From positions 2,043,001-2,107,000 of the forward strand of contig NZ_QUQO01000001.1 of assembly GCF_003399445.1 (NCBI RefSeq): DNA of 64,000 bases, read 5' to 3'. The notes under the pieces are model-generated. The model saw only the letters and a list, made by a program, of their open reading frames with translations, ran no database searches and was not told the origin of the DNA. Origin of the DNA: Parvularcula marina (GTDB lineage Bacteria > Pseudomonadota > Alphaproteobacteria > Caulobacterales > Parvularculaceae). Positions 46,998-58,300 of the stretch are shown one piece after another. Positions within the stretch are counted from its first letter, which is position 1; each line of letters begins with the position of its first letter. The position numbers and the translations under genes are program-made.

Positions 46998-47869
46998 TGG
47001 CTTTTGATTCCGCCAACCAGAAACGGCGCCAGCAGGCCGCCCATATCAGCTTCCTCAAACACGCCAATTTCAAATGGGCGAAGTTCGCACTGGTGATCTC
47101 GGTACTCGCTGCGGCCGGCTATTTCCTCCACGATCCGCTGCCGCGCCCGAATGGCGGCACCATTCTAGGCTATACGCTGGGGACAATCGGCGCGCTCCTG
47201 ATCCTGTGGCTGACCATGCTCGGCATCCGCAAGCGGAGGATCGCGCCGGGCAACTGGAGCCTTAAAGGCTGGACCTCGGCCCATGTCTATCTGGGGCTTT
47301 CACTGATTGTCATCGGGACGCTCCATACCGGCTTCCAGTTCGGCTGGAACATTCACACCCTTGCCTATGGCGCGATGATCGTCGTCATTCTCTCCGGGCT
47401 CGTCGGTATCTGGTTCTATGCGGTCATTCCCGAAAAGATGGGCCGTAACCGGGATGAGCTGACACGCGAGCAGATGGTGGCGGAGATCAATGCCTTTGAC
47501 CGTCAGCTGACCCAACAGGCCCAACCGCTGCCGCCGGCGATCTCTGATCTCGTCAAACAGTCCGTGCAAAAAACGAAAGTTGCGGGCGGCGTTCTTTCGC
47601 GTCTTGCCAAGCGCGCGCCGACGGATGCGACCGATAAGGCGCTCGAGAAACTGCGCCGCATGCATCCGAACATTGATGGCCCGGACCGTCAGGTCGTTGA
47701 CCAGCTGATCGCGACGCTCGAGCGCAAGCAGACAGCGCTAGGCCGTGCCCGCCGCCATGTGCGCTACAAGACCATGCTCGAGCTGTGGCTCTATGTGCAC
47801 GTCCCGATAACCTTCCTGCTTCTGGCAGCGCTGACGGCGCATATCGTCAGCGTGTTCTTCTACTGGTGA
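46997..47869 (+). CDS. di-heme cytochrome b-type membrane protein
   Basis: 290 residues with four to five membrane helices. Histidines H96 and H110 (AHVYLGLSLIVIGTLH) and H268 and H282 (VHVPITFLLLAALTAH) are each 14 residues apart on two helices, the classic arrangement for two stacked b hemes. A soluble helical loop (about 150-255) lies between. ATG overlaps the preceding stop (TAATG). It likely takes electrons from the polyferredoxin and passes them across or into the membrane. Confidence 0.82.
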   Translation: MAFDSANQKRRQQAAHISFLKHANFKWAKFALVISVLAAAGYFLHDPLPRPNGGTILGYTLGTIGALLILWLTMLGIRKRRIAPGNWSLKGWTSAHVYLGLSLIVIGTLHTGFQFGWNIHTLAYGAMIVVILSGLVGIWFYAVIPEKMGRNRDELTREQMVAEINAFDRQLTQQAQPLPPAISDLVKQSVQKTKVAGGVLSRLAKRAPTDATDKALEKLRRMHPNIDGPDRQVVDQLIATLERKQTALGRARRHVRYKTMLELWLYVHVPITFLLLAALTAHIVSVFFYW

Positions 47870-47879
47870 GGGCGCAGAC

Positions 47880-49760
47880 ATGACGTTCATCATCAGACAG
47901 ATCACCAGACGGCCATCAGGCGATGACATCATCCGCGACCGCGAACTGCCGGGCGACGAAGTCACCGTCGGCCGCGCGACGCATAACGAGATTTTCCTCT
48001 CCGACCTGCGGGTTGGCCTCGATCACCTGACGATCTTCCTCTCAGGCACGCGCCTCTCGGTCGAAGCAGAGAAGGGGCACCCCTTCACGATTGACGGGCG
48101 TGAGCAGTCCAAGCTGACGCTCAGCCAGGGCAACACGAAGGCCATCATGGTTGGCCCGTTCCAGCTCAGCTTTGAAGCGGCAGAACGCGGTGTCTGGCGC
48201 ATCTCGGTTGAGCGGGTGGAGCCGGAAGCTGCCCTGGAAGAAGATCAGGTCGATGAGATTTTCACCCTGCGCGGCACCCTGCTTGGCAAGCGCTTGCCCT
48301 CATGGGCCGGATATCTTGGCGCGATCTTCCTGTTCCTTGCCGTGCCTGTCGCGTGGTTCTACGGCATTATTCCGAATGCGGCGGATGAGGTTGTGGACCT
48401 TGACCGCTCATGGCTCTCGGGGCCCCTTTCGAGCGACCACGCCAATCTTGCGGGTGAATGTCAGGCTTGCCACCAGGCAGCCTTTGATCACGTCAATGAT
48501 TATGCCTGCATCGAATGCCATGACGAGCTGGGCGATCACGCCGAGCCCGTCCTTTTGACTCAAGCCGTGCCTGATCCTTCGGGTGTCGACGGGCTCATCA
48601 CGCAAGCCTCGATGTTCTTTGGCAAGGAGCGCGGGCAATGCGCCGACTGTCACCGCGAGCATAATGATGATGAGGGGCTGATCCTTGAGGCTTCCGTTCT
48701 GTGTGCGGATTGCCACACCGGGCTTCATGACCGGATCGAGACGGATCTTGAAGATGCCAGCAGTTTCCGGACGAGCCATCCGAACTTTCAGGCCGTGCTG
48801 ATCGACACACCCGGCGCAACGCTCGGGGATGAGCCGACCTTCCGCCGCGTGCCGCTCGGCAGTGCGGATGTCATGGACAATACGGGCCTCAAATTCCCGC
48901 ATGACCTCCACCTTGAAACGTCCGGCGGGGTTGCGCGTCAGGCGCAGACGCTGTCGGCAGAATACGGCTTCGGTGATGCGCTGGTCTGTGAGGACTGCCA
49001 TTCGCTCGACAAGGACGGGCTCCTCTTTGAGCAGATCGAGATGGAGGCGAATTGCCAGATGTGCCACGCGCTCGACCTGCCCGATGAGCAGTACACGCGC
49101 GAGCTGCCGCACGGCAAACCGACCGAAGTCATCGCCCTCATCCGCGATTATTACCGCAACCGGACGATTTCAGACCTCGTGATGCCTGATGGCTCCTTGC
49201 GCCGCCGGCCGGGCGATGACCGCCGGGTGCGCCGCCAGCCGCGCCCCGAGACCGCCCGCGTCGATGCCATGGCGATTGCCGAGGAACAGGTCGCTCAGAT
49301 CTTTGCGGAGAAAGGCGCCTGCGGCACCTGCCATGTCGTCAAACAGCCGCCCGCCGGGACGGTCGATTTCGACATCCAGCCGGTGCGCTTGATCGACAAA
49401 TTCATGATCCATGCTGAATTCGATCATGATGCTCATGATATCGGCGATCTGACCTGTGACAGTTGTCACGAGGCGAAATTCTCCTCTCTCTCAACCGACG
49501 TGCTCCTGCCGCAAATCGAGACCCAAGCCGGGCTCCCCGGTGGCGGCGATGTCGAGGGCTGCCGCGAATGCCATGGCGATGAGAAATCGCGTGCGCCGCT
49601 GACGGCCTCGGCCTGCCTTGACTGCCATGGCTATCATGACGGCACCCATGCGCCGATCATGCGCCCGCGTGTGGTGGTCGATGCCAGCGGATCAGGTGGC
49701 GAGCTCAGCTTCAACCCGTCGCGGTGGGGACGCATTCCCGAGGGCGCGACGATCCGCTAA
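47880..49760 (+). CDS. FHA-domain / decaheme cytochrome c fusion
   Basis: 626 residues. N-terminal about 1-110 is FHA-like (VTVGRATHNEIFLSDLRV, then HLTIFLSG), so cytoplasmic. One TM helix follows (about 142-162). The periplasmic part holds ten CxxCH heme motifs (CQACH, CIECH, two CADCH, CEDCH, CQMCH, CGTCH, CDSCH, CRECH, CLDCH). A phosphothreonine-type recognition domain and a multiheme electron conduit in one chain is rare. It is 10 bases behind the cytochrome b gene and 9 before ccmF, so it is the likely client of those maturation genes. Confidence 0.88.
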   Translation: MTFIIRQITRRPSGDDIIRDRELPGDEVTVGRATHNEIFLSDLRVGLDHLTIFLSGTRLSVEAEKGHPFTIDGREQSKLTLSQGNTKAIMVGPFQLSFEAAERGVWRISVERVEPEAALEEDQVDEIFTLRGTLLGKRLPSWAGYLGAIFLFLAVPVAWFYGIIPNAADEVVDLDRSWLSGPLSSDHANLAGECQACHQAAFDHVNDYACIECHDELGDHAEPVLLTQAVPDPSGVDGLITQASMFFGKERGQCADCHREHNDDEGLILEASVLCADCHTGLHDRIETDLEDASSFRTSHPNFQAVLIDTPGATLGDEPTFRRVPLGSADVMDNTGLKFPHDLHLETSGGVARQAQTLSAEYGFGDALVCEDCHSLDKDGLLFEQIEMEANCQMCHALDLPDEQYTRELPHGKPTEVIALIRDYYRNRTISDLVMPDGSLRRRPGDDRRVRRQPRPETARVDAMAIAEEQVAQIFAEKGACGTCHVVKQPPAGTVDFDIQPVRLIDKFMIHAEFDHDAHDIGDLTCDSCHEAKFSSLSTDVLLPQIETQAGLPGGGDVEGCRECHGDEKSRAPLTASACLDCHGYHDGTHAPIMRPRVVVDASGSGGELSFNPSRWGRIPEGATIR

Positions 49761-49769
49761 GGCGGCCCA

Positions 49770-51776
49770 ATGATCATCGAACTTGGCCATTTCGCCCTTA
49801 TTCTCGCTCTCCTCGTCGCCGGGGTGCAGACACTCTCCGGCATTGTCGGTGGACATCGCGCCGACCGGACCCTGATGGGGGTCAGCGGCTTTGCGGCTTA
49901 TGCGCAGGTCACGCTGGTCATCCTCGCTTTCCTTGCGCTGATGCATGCCTATCTGACATCAGATTTCAGTGTGCGGAACGTCTTTGAGAACTCCCATTCG
50001 ATGAAACCGATCATCTACAAGATCGCGGGCGTCTGGGGGAATCACGAGGGCTCACTGATACTCTGGATTCTGATCCTTGCTGCGCTCGGCGCGGCGGTGG
50101 CGGCGTTCGGTCGGCGGATCCCTGAGACATTGCGAGCGCGCGTGCTTGGCGTGCAGGGGCTGATCGGCGTCTGCTTTCTCGCCTTCGCGCTTTTCACTTC
50201 GAACGCTTTCCTGCGGATGGATCCGGTGCCGCTGGACGGCACAGATCTAAACCCGCTCCTTCAGGATGCTGGCCTCGCCTACCATCCGCCCTTTCTTTAC
50301 CTCGGCTATGTCGGTTTTTCGGTCGCCTTTTCTTTTGCGGTGGCGGCCCTGCTGGAGGGCCGGGTGGACCCCGCCTGGGCAAGGTGGGTTCGTCCGTGGA
50401 CGCTGCTTGCCTGGGCAGCGCTGACCCTCGGCATCGCGATGGGCTCATGGTGGGCCTATTACGAGCTTGGCTGGGGCGGCTACTGGTTCTGGGATCCGGT
50501 CGAGAACGCCTCTCTCATGCCGTGGCTGGCGGGCACGGCGCTTCTCCATTCGGCGATCGTTGTCGAGAAACGCGACACCTTGAAGCTCTGGACCGTCCTG
50601 ATGGCGATCATCGCCTTTACGACCTCGCTCCTCGGCACTTTTGTAGTGCGTTCAGGGGTGCTGACCTCCGTACACGCCTTTGCCAATGACCCCTCGCGCG
50701 GTGCGCTATTGCTGGCGATCACCATTCTCCTGTCAGGCGGAGCCTTTACGCTCTTTGCCCTGCGGGGGTCCGCCATGCGGTCTTCGGGCAGCTTTGCCAG
50801 CGTCTCCCGCGAAAGCGCGCTGGTCCTCAACAATGTCATCCTCTGCGTGATCACCTTCACCGTGGTGCTGGGGACGTTCTGGCCGCTTTTCCGTGAGGTC
50901 GTGACGGGCGAACGCATTACGGTGGGCCCGCCCTATTACACGATTGTGACGACCCCGCTCATGATTCTCCTCGCCATCATCATGGCCGCGGGCATCTTCC
51001 TGCCGTGGAAGCGGGGAGACGCGAAGAAAGCTGCTGGTCGCTTAAAGGCGGCGGGTGTTGGCACCGTTGTGGCTGTCATTGCCGGGCTCTACTTCTCCGG
51101 CATCCACAATATACTCGCCGTTGTCGGACTGGCGATCGGCGTCTTCATCATCCTGATCACGTTCACGGATGTTGCAGACCGAGCGAAGCTCTTCCGTATT
51201 CCGTTTAAAACGTCGCTCGCGCGAATGCTTGGCTTTCCGCGCGCCTTCTGGGGCGGCTCAATGGCGCATCTGGGGGTCGGGTTTGCGATCCTCGGCATGG
51301 TCGGCACCTCGCTCTGGGTGACTGAAAAGCAAGTCGTCATGACGCCGGGCGAGACAGCCGAAATCGCCGGTCTGGACATCACCTTTGAGGATATCGGCGT
51401 CTACCGGATCGCCAATTATGAAAGCGAAATGGCCACTTTCACCCTGTCGAAGAACGGCCGGAAGATTGCGACCATGATGCCGGAGAAGCGCTGGTATCCA
51501 GTCGCTCAGCAAACAACAGTCGAGGCCGATATCCTCCCCCGTTGGGCGCATGACATCTATGTCGCCATCGGTGACCAGCGCGGCGAGGATCCGCGTAGCC
51601 GCGTCGTCAGGCTCTATCATCACCCGCTGGTCATGTGGCTTTGGGGTGGCGGAGTGTTGATGGTCTTTGGCGGGCTCGTCAGCCTATCCGACCGTCGCTA
51701 CCGAATCGGCGCACCGACCCGGAAGAAAGCGGCCCCGGCAGCGCCCGCCGGGCCAGAGACGGTGCCAGCAGAATGA
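49770..51776 (+). CDS. ccmF: cytochrome c heme lyase subunit CcmF
   Basis: 668-residue polytopic protein with the WWD heme-handling motif GGYWFWDPVENASLMPWL and conserved histidines in the flanking loops (for example YHPPFLYLGYVGF and HNILAVVG). CcmF and CcmH attach heme to CxxCH apocytochromes. Being in the same operon as a decaheme cytochrome is unusual and suggests dedicated or co-regulated maturation. It overlaps ccmH by 4 bases (ATGA). Confidence 0.96.
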   Translation: MIIELGHFALILALLVAGVQTLSGIVGGHRADRTLMGVSGFAAYAQVTLVILAFLALMHAYLTSDFSVRNVFENSHSMKPIIYKIAGVWGNHEGSLILWILILAALGAAVAAFGRRIPETLRARVLGVQGLIGVCFLAFALFTSNAFLRMDPVPLDGTDLNPLLQDAGLAYHPPFLYLGYVGFSVAFSFAVAALLEGRVDPAWARWVRPWTLLAWAALTLGIAMGSWWAYYELGWGGYWFWDPVENASLMPWLAGTALLHSAIVVEKRDTLKLWTVLMAIIAFTTSLLGTFVVRSGVLTSVHAFANDPSRGALLLAITILLSGGAFTLFALRGSAMRSSGSFASVSRESALVLNNVILCVITFTVVLGTFWPLFREVVTGERITVGPPYYTIVTTPLMILLAIIMAAGIFLPWKRGDAKKAAGRLKAAGVGTVVAVIAGLYFSGIHNILAVVGLAIGVFIILITFTDVADRAKLFRIPFKTSLARMLGFPRAFWGGSMAHLGVGFAILGMVGTSLWVTEKQVVMTPGETAEIAGLDITFEDIGVYRIANYESEMATFTLSKNGRKIATMMPEKRWYPVAQQTTVEADILPRWAHDIYVAIGDQRGEDPRSRVVRLYHHPLVMWLWGGGVLMVFGGLVSLSDRRYRIGAPTRKKAAPAAPAGPETVPAE

Positions 51777-52231
51777 GAAATCTGATTTTCCTCGTCGTCA
51801 TCGCCCTTGCGGGGCTCTCCTCCAGCCTCGCGCAGGAGGGAGAGGCAAGCGACGCCTCGATCGATGCTCGCGAGCTCGAAATTGCCGAGACGATTCGCTG
51901 TGTTGTCTGTAAAAACCAGTCGATTGCCCAGTCAGATGCCGAGCTTGCCCGCGACCTGCGGGCGATCCTTCGTGAGCGGCTTGAGGCGGGGGATACGGAT
52001 GTCGAAGCCCGGGACTATATCGTTGAGCGCTATGGCGAATTCGTGCTCCTCAAACCGACCTTTTCGGGGAAGAATTTCCTCCTCTGGGCAGGGCCGTTTA
52101 TGGTGCTTATTCTCGCGATCTTTGGCGGGATCGTCTTCATTGTCACGCGGCGCAATATTCCCGCTGGTAACCCTTCCTTAACCCCTGAAGAACGCAGCGA
52201 ACTCGACGCTTTCCTGAAGCAGAAAGAATAG
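51773..52231 (+). CDS. ccmH: cytochrome c maturation protein CcmH
   Basis: 152 residues: signal/anchor (MRNLIFLVVIALAGLSSSLA), the thiol-redox motif RCVVCKNQSIAQSDAELARDLR, and a C-terminal TM (about 98-122). It reduces or holds the apocytochrome cysteines for CcmF. Start by ATGA overlap with ccmF. CcmG and CcmE are not adjacent. Confidence 0.95.
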   Translation: MRNLIFLVVIALAGLSSSLAQEGEASDASIDARELEIAETIRCVVCKNQSIAQSDAELARDLRAILRERLEAGDTDVEARDYIVERYGEFVLLKPTFSGKNFLLWAGPFMVLILAIFGGIVFIVTRRNIPAGNPSLTPEERSELDAFLKQKE

Positions 52232-52370
52232 GCCCCAGCGGCCCTTTTTCACGCACCGCACAGTTGAATTTTAGCTTTCGATTAAGCTAGACGAGAGGGG
52301 CGAGGGGAGAGAGCGCGTGCCGTGGGGGCTGCGCTCATTTTCGCATCCCCTATACGGTTGCGAGGGCACC

Positions 52371-55300
52371 ATGACCAATGATCGCGAGTTCGGCGAGCGC
52401 GGCACCACTCTTTTCTCGATGCTTGCTGGACAAGAGGATGTGATCAAGAACGGATCGCTCTCAGGGCCTGGCGGTGCGGGATTTGTGGGCACCGGCCCGA
52501 TTATCCCCTCAACAGGATCCGGCACCGTTTCGGTGGCGTCGATCGTGCCGCCCAGCCCTGTGTTCTCGAACGCGTCGGTTCCCGCCGGCGCCGTTGTTCA
52601 GGCCGAGGATGATGCTTTCACGTTGGGCGAGGATGACACGCTCGCCGGCAACGTTCTTGACGATAATGGCAGCGGGACTGACGCCGCCCCTCAGGGGACG
52701 GAAGTTTTCGTGACCGAGGTCAACGGTCTTGCCTTCAACGGCACGGCCGTAATCGAGACCGCTTTTGGCGGCATCATCAATATCGACAATGACGGCAATA
52801 TCTTCGTTGATCCGTCGGGCGGCTATGATTTCCTCGCCGCGGGTGAGGCGATCCAGGAGACCTTCACCTATACGCTCTCCGGCGCGAACACGATGATCGA
52901 TCCGGGCGAGTTCGAAGCCGTCGTCAATGTTAATAATCTCGACTCAGAGACCGGCTGGGTCATTCTTGGGGCGAGCCCTGACGATTTCTTCGGGATTTCC
53001 GTCGCCGGTGCCGGTGACGTCAACCAGGACGGCTTTGCTGATCTCATTATTGGCGGCTATCGCGGCGGCAGTAATTTCGAGGGTCGCGCCTATATCGTTT
53101 TTGGCGGGACTCAGGGCAATGGCCCCCTGACTGTCGCGGATGGCAGCTTTGGCCTCAACGGCCAGTCGGGCTTCGCCTTTGCCGGGATTCAAGGCGTCCA
53201 GCTGATGGGTCAGGCTGTCGGCGGCGGCGGCGATTACAATGGCGACGGCATTTCTGATTTTCTGGTTGCCTCGCCGCGTTTTGATACGTCGGGCACGAAC
53301 AATGCGGGCTCCGTCGATGTGATTTTCGGTGGGCAAGGCATCAACAATGTCGCCACTTCCGGTTTCTCCATTTTCGGAACCGGGCCGAACACTTATGCTG
53401 GCATCACGACCGCGAATGCCGGTGACCTCAATAATGATGGCATTGATGATGTTGTCGTTGGTGCATGGCCGGCTGATCCGGGTGGTCGGCTTGAGGCGGG
53501 CGAAGTTTATGTTGTCTTTGGCAGCCAGAGCCAGCAGGGCAATGTAACCGTCAGTGGACTGACGGGGTCGAATGGCTTTGTTATTCAGGGTGTCTCGGCG
53601 GGTGACCGCGCGGGCACGGCGCTTGCTTCCGCAGGTGACTTCAACGGCGACGGTATTGAAGACCTCATCATCGGCGCGACCCACCGGGATGTCGGCGCGA
53701 TTGAAAATGCAGGCTCCGCCTATGTCGTCTTCGGCTCCAGTAGCGGTTTTGGCGGCACGCTGAACCTCGCCAATGCTGGCTTCCGCCTCGATGGCATCGA
53801 GGAGAATGACTATCTAGGGCGCTCGGTTTCCTCCGCAGGCGACATTAATGGCGACGGGATCGGCGATATCGCCGTCGGCGCCTTTAACGCAGCGCAAGGC
53901 GCGGCGGCGCACGCCGGTGCAGTTTATGTCGTCTTTGGCGGGCAGGGGATTTCCGGTACGCTCTCTGCAGGCGCTCTCAACGGCACCAATGGTTTTACCA
54001 TTCGCGGTTTTGAAACCGATGCACAGGCTGGTGTGTCTGTGTCGCTTGCCGGCGATGTCAATGCGGACGGTTTTGATGACCTGTTGATCGGCGCCCACCT
54101 TGAAGGCGCAAATGATCAGGGTGCAGCCTATGTTGTCTTCGGCAGCGCAAATGGCTTTGGCAGTTCGATCAACCTCAACGGCCTTGACGGCACGAACGGC
54201 TTTAAAATTTCCGGTGCGCCGGGCGAGGGATATCTTGGCTGGGCGGTTGCCGGCGTCGGTGACGTTAATGGCGACCAGGTCGATGATATCGCGGTTTCTG
54301 CATTCGGGCTTAATGATGACACGGGCGCGGTCTTCGTTATTTACGGGCGCGGTACGCCGGTCGATGGCGAGAGCACAGCGACCGTTACGGTCACCTTCCA
54401 GGGCGAGAACGATCCGGTCGTTGCCAATGATGACAGCTTCACCGTCACCGAAGATGGTGGTCGTGTGGATCTCGAAGAATCCTTCCTGACGAATGATGTT
54501 GATCCGGATACGTCCGACACGCTGACTGTCGTGTCAGTGAACGGCCAGACCATTGTTGGTACTGACATCACTCTCACAACTGAGGGGGGCGGTACCCTAA
54601 CTGTCTTCCTCGATGGGACTTATGACTACACACCTTCCTCATCAGCTCAGTCTCTGACGGGCGGTGAATCGATCACGGATTTCTTCACCTACACAGTAAC
54701 TGACGGCACAGTTACGAGCGGTCAGGCGACGGTTTCGCTGGTCGTGACAGGTATCGATGATGCGCCATCAGCAAATGATGAGACCTTCACGACGGATGAA
54801 GATCTGGCGGTCATCGACTCCTTCTCTGGTGCTGGGAACCTCCTCGATAATGACTTCGATCCCGAAGGCGAGGATCTCATCATTACGGCGGTCGAAGGCT
54901 CGGCGGCCAATGTCGGTAGCACGATCACTCTGGCATCCGGCGGCACCCTGAATATTCAGAGTGACGGCTCGATCCTCTACTTCCCGCCGAGCGGCGTGGA
55001 CTCGCTGGCTGCGGGTGAGCAGTTTGTGGATACGGCAACCTATACCGTCAGTGATGGGACGCTCGAATCAACGGCGACGGTCACGCTGGTCACGACAGGC
55101 GTCAATGACCCGGTCAGCGCGACGAATGACAGTTTCGCCCTTTTCGAGAATGACCCGGGCCTCTCGGGCACGGCAAATGTTCTTGATAATGACTTTGATG
55201 TCGATGCTTCGGATACAATTACCGTAGCTGAGTTTGACGGCGATCCGATCCCCGTCGGCGGCAGTGTGACGATGACGTCCGGTTTCGGTTCGCAGGTGAC

Positions 55301-58300
55301 GCTTTTTGCCGATGGCACATTCCAGTATGTGCCGGGCAGCGGCTTTGACTCGCTCATGCCGGGCGAAACTCAAGACGACACCTTTACCTACCTCATCACG
55401 GACGGCGATACGACCAGCACGGCCTCGATCACGGTCACCGTGTCGGGTGAGGACGACGCGCCTGTTACGCTTACGGACAATTTCGTCCTCTTTGAGGATG
55501 ACGGTAGTCTTTTCGCATTCTCATCAGGGTCGGCGAATGTACTGGATAATGATTCTGACCCGGAAGGCGGCAGCCTGACGGTGACGGAGCTGAACGGTAA
55601 TCCGACATTCAGCGGTATGGCGGGAGCCACTTCCGCGGATGGCGCGGACATCTTCATCACTTCCTCCGGTGTCGTCGATTATTTTATCCCGGCGAGCTAC
55701 CAGAGCCTTGATGACGGCGAATCGATGATGGACAGCTTCACCTATACGGTGAGCGACGGGAACACCTCTGTCGTCGAAACGGTCAACATCATCGTCAACG
55801 GCTCGAACGATGCGCCGATCGCAGCGGATGATACGGCAACGGCCTTTGCGATGTATCCGGGCCCGTCGATCACAGCGCTTGCGAATGGCCAGTTCAGCTT
55901 CGTTCAGTCAGGTTTCTCGGGCGGCGGCGCCGTATACGGTGTTTTCGAAGCCGAAGACCTGAATGGCGATGGCGCCATTGATCTCTCTGAGGTCACAGCT
56001 TTCGAAGCCGCGTTTACCGGCGGTGATATGGTCGGCGCCTTCAACCTTGATTTGAGCGGCCTGCAATATCTCGTCTTTGATCTCGATGGTACACTGGGCG
56101 ATGGCACCAGCGGCGCTGCCGGGGCGGAAGGCATCATCTGGATTGGGGCTACTGAGCAGTATATTTCGGGGACGTCTTTCCTCAGCGCGAGCATGCCGGG
56201 CCTCGTTGATGACGGTCAGGAGTCGGATCAATCAACCGAATTCGCGACGGCTGACTCTGCTAAAAATGTCCTCGATAATGACACGGATGTTGACACCAGC
56301 GATACGCTGACGGTTTCCGAAGTCGAAGGGGTGGCTGGAAATGTCGGCACCCAGATTACGCTTAGCTCTGGCGCCCTTCTGACGATGAATGCAGACGGGA
56401 CATATTCCTATGACCCCAATGGCGCTTTCGACTCACTGCCCCAGGGACAGACGGCCACGGAAACCATCACCTACACGGTGACAGATGGTGATGTGACGGA
56501 TACGGCGCAGCTGACGATCACGATCGAAGGTACGCTTGACGGCGTTGTCGCGAATGATGATTTCTTCACGGCGGCTGGCGGCGCCTCGACCTTCAGCGCT
56601 GATGTCAATGACGACGATGTACCGATGGATACGCCGGTCAGCGGTGTGAACGGTCAGGATGTCGGCACAGGTACCACGATCACGTTGACCTCAGGTGCAA
56701 CACTGACGATCAATCCGGACGGGACGTTCAATTATCAGTCGCCGGGCTATTTCTCGAATGCGGGCCTTGATGTCACGATTTATGACAGCTTCAGCTATCG
56801 TCTTGATGACGGCACGGTCAGTAATGGCGACCAGCCTAAAGAGCCGGTGACCGCACAGACATCGGCCAATCCTGATGGCGATCCTTTCCTGTTTGCCAAT
56901 GAAGCATACGCCTATTTCGGGGCCAGTGTTGCCGGTATCGGCGACATCAATGGTGACGGGATAGACGACATTGCAATCACTGCACCGCGTTCGTCGAATG
57001 GCAGCTATTTCAATGCAGGTAAGGTCTATGTCGTCTTCGGGCGGACGGATGAGAACAATGCACTCGACCTCGATGCGCTGGACGGCACGGACGGGTTCGT
57101 TCTGACTGGCGAAACCTCAATCGGTATTATTGGCGCATCGATCAGTAAGCTCGGTGACGTCAATGGTGATGGGATTGACGACTTCGGGGTTGGCAGCGGC
57201 GTCTATGGTGATGGGATCTACGGCAACAAGGTCGCTTATGTGATCTATGGCCGGGATACGACGCAAGGCGACAGCTTCAGCGCGACTGAACTTGTCGAGA
57301 ACCTTGACAGCACCACGACCGGTTTTGCGATCTACAATGAAAATTCGTATGCTGGCTTCGGGACGGTTGTTTCGGGGGCTGGCGATGTCAATGGTGACGG
57401 CTTTGCCGATATTTTGATCAGCTCGCCAGGCGACGATGGTCAGGGCTCGGGCGGTTCCTACGGGGGTCAGGGCCGCGCCTATGTCGTTCTGGGTACAGAT
57501 CAGGCCCGCGCTTCGTTCGGGTCGGTTCAGGATGAGATTTCCGCAAATCAGGCATTCTCGGTCTACGGATATAGCAATTCTACCAATTATGGCTTCAGCC
57601 GCACGGCCAGTGGTGCGGGCGATATCAACGGTGATGGGTTCGACGATATCATCATCGGCGCGAGCTATAGCTCTAGCGTTGGGGCAATTACTTACGTCAT
57701 CTTCGGTTCGAATTCGCTTGCAGGAACGGATGTTGACGCAACAGCTGTCGACGGGACCAATGGCTTCCTGATCGATGCGACGGGCGTGTCCACGGGACTT
57801 GGGCGGTCGGTCGCGACCGCCGGGGACTTCAATGGCGACGGCATTGCTGATGTGATGGTATCGGATTCCGGCTTTTCCAATGGTCTTGGCTACAATTCCG
57901 GCGCGACCTTCATCATCTTCGGCAAGGATTCAACGCAGGGCGATAACTTCGCTGCGACAGTTACCCCGCAGAGCCTCGACGGGACCGACGGGCTCAAAAT
58001 CTTCGGAGCGACAGACGATTACGGCTTTGGCTTCAATATCTTCAGCCTCGGCGATGTGAATGGCGACGGGTTCGACGATATCTCGATCGGCACCGGCTAC
58101 AGCCAGGCTGGCGGTCGTGCCTATGTGATTTTCGGCACGGATAACGGCTTTGGCGGCGAGCTCCATGCCTTCAATATTAATGGCCATAACGGCACGATTT
58201 TCGAAACGCCGGAGGGCGCCCCGAAATTCGTGGTCGCCGGAGATATTAACGGAGACGGCTTTGTCGACGGCATCATCGGTAACCAAACTGGCCAGGGCGT

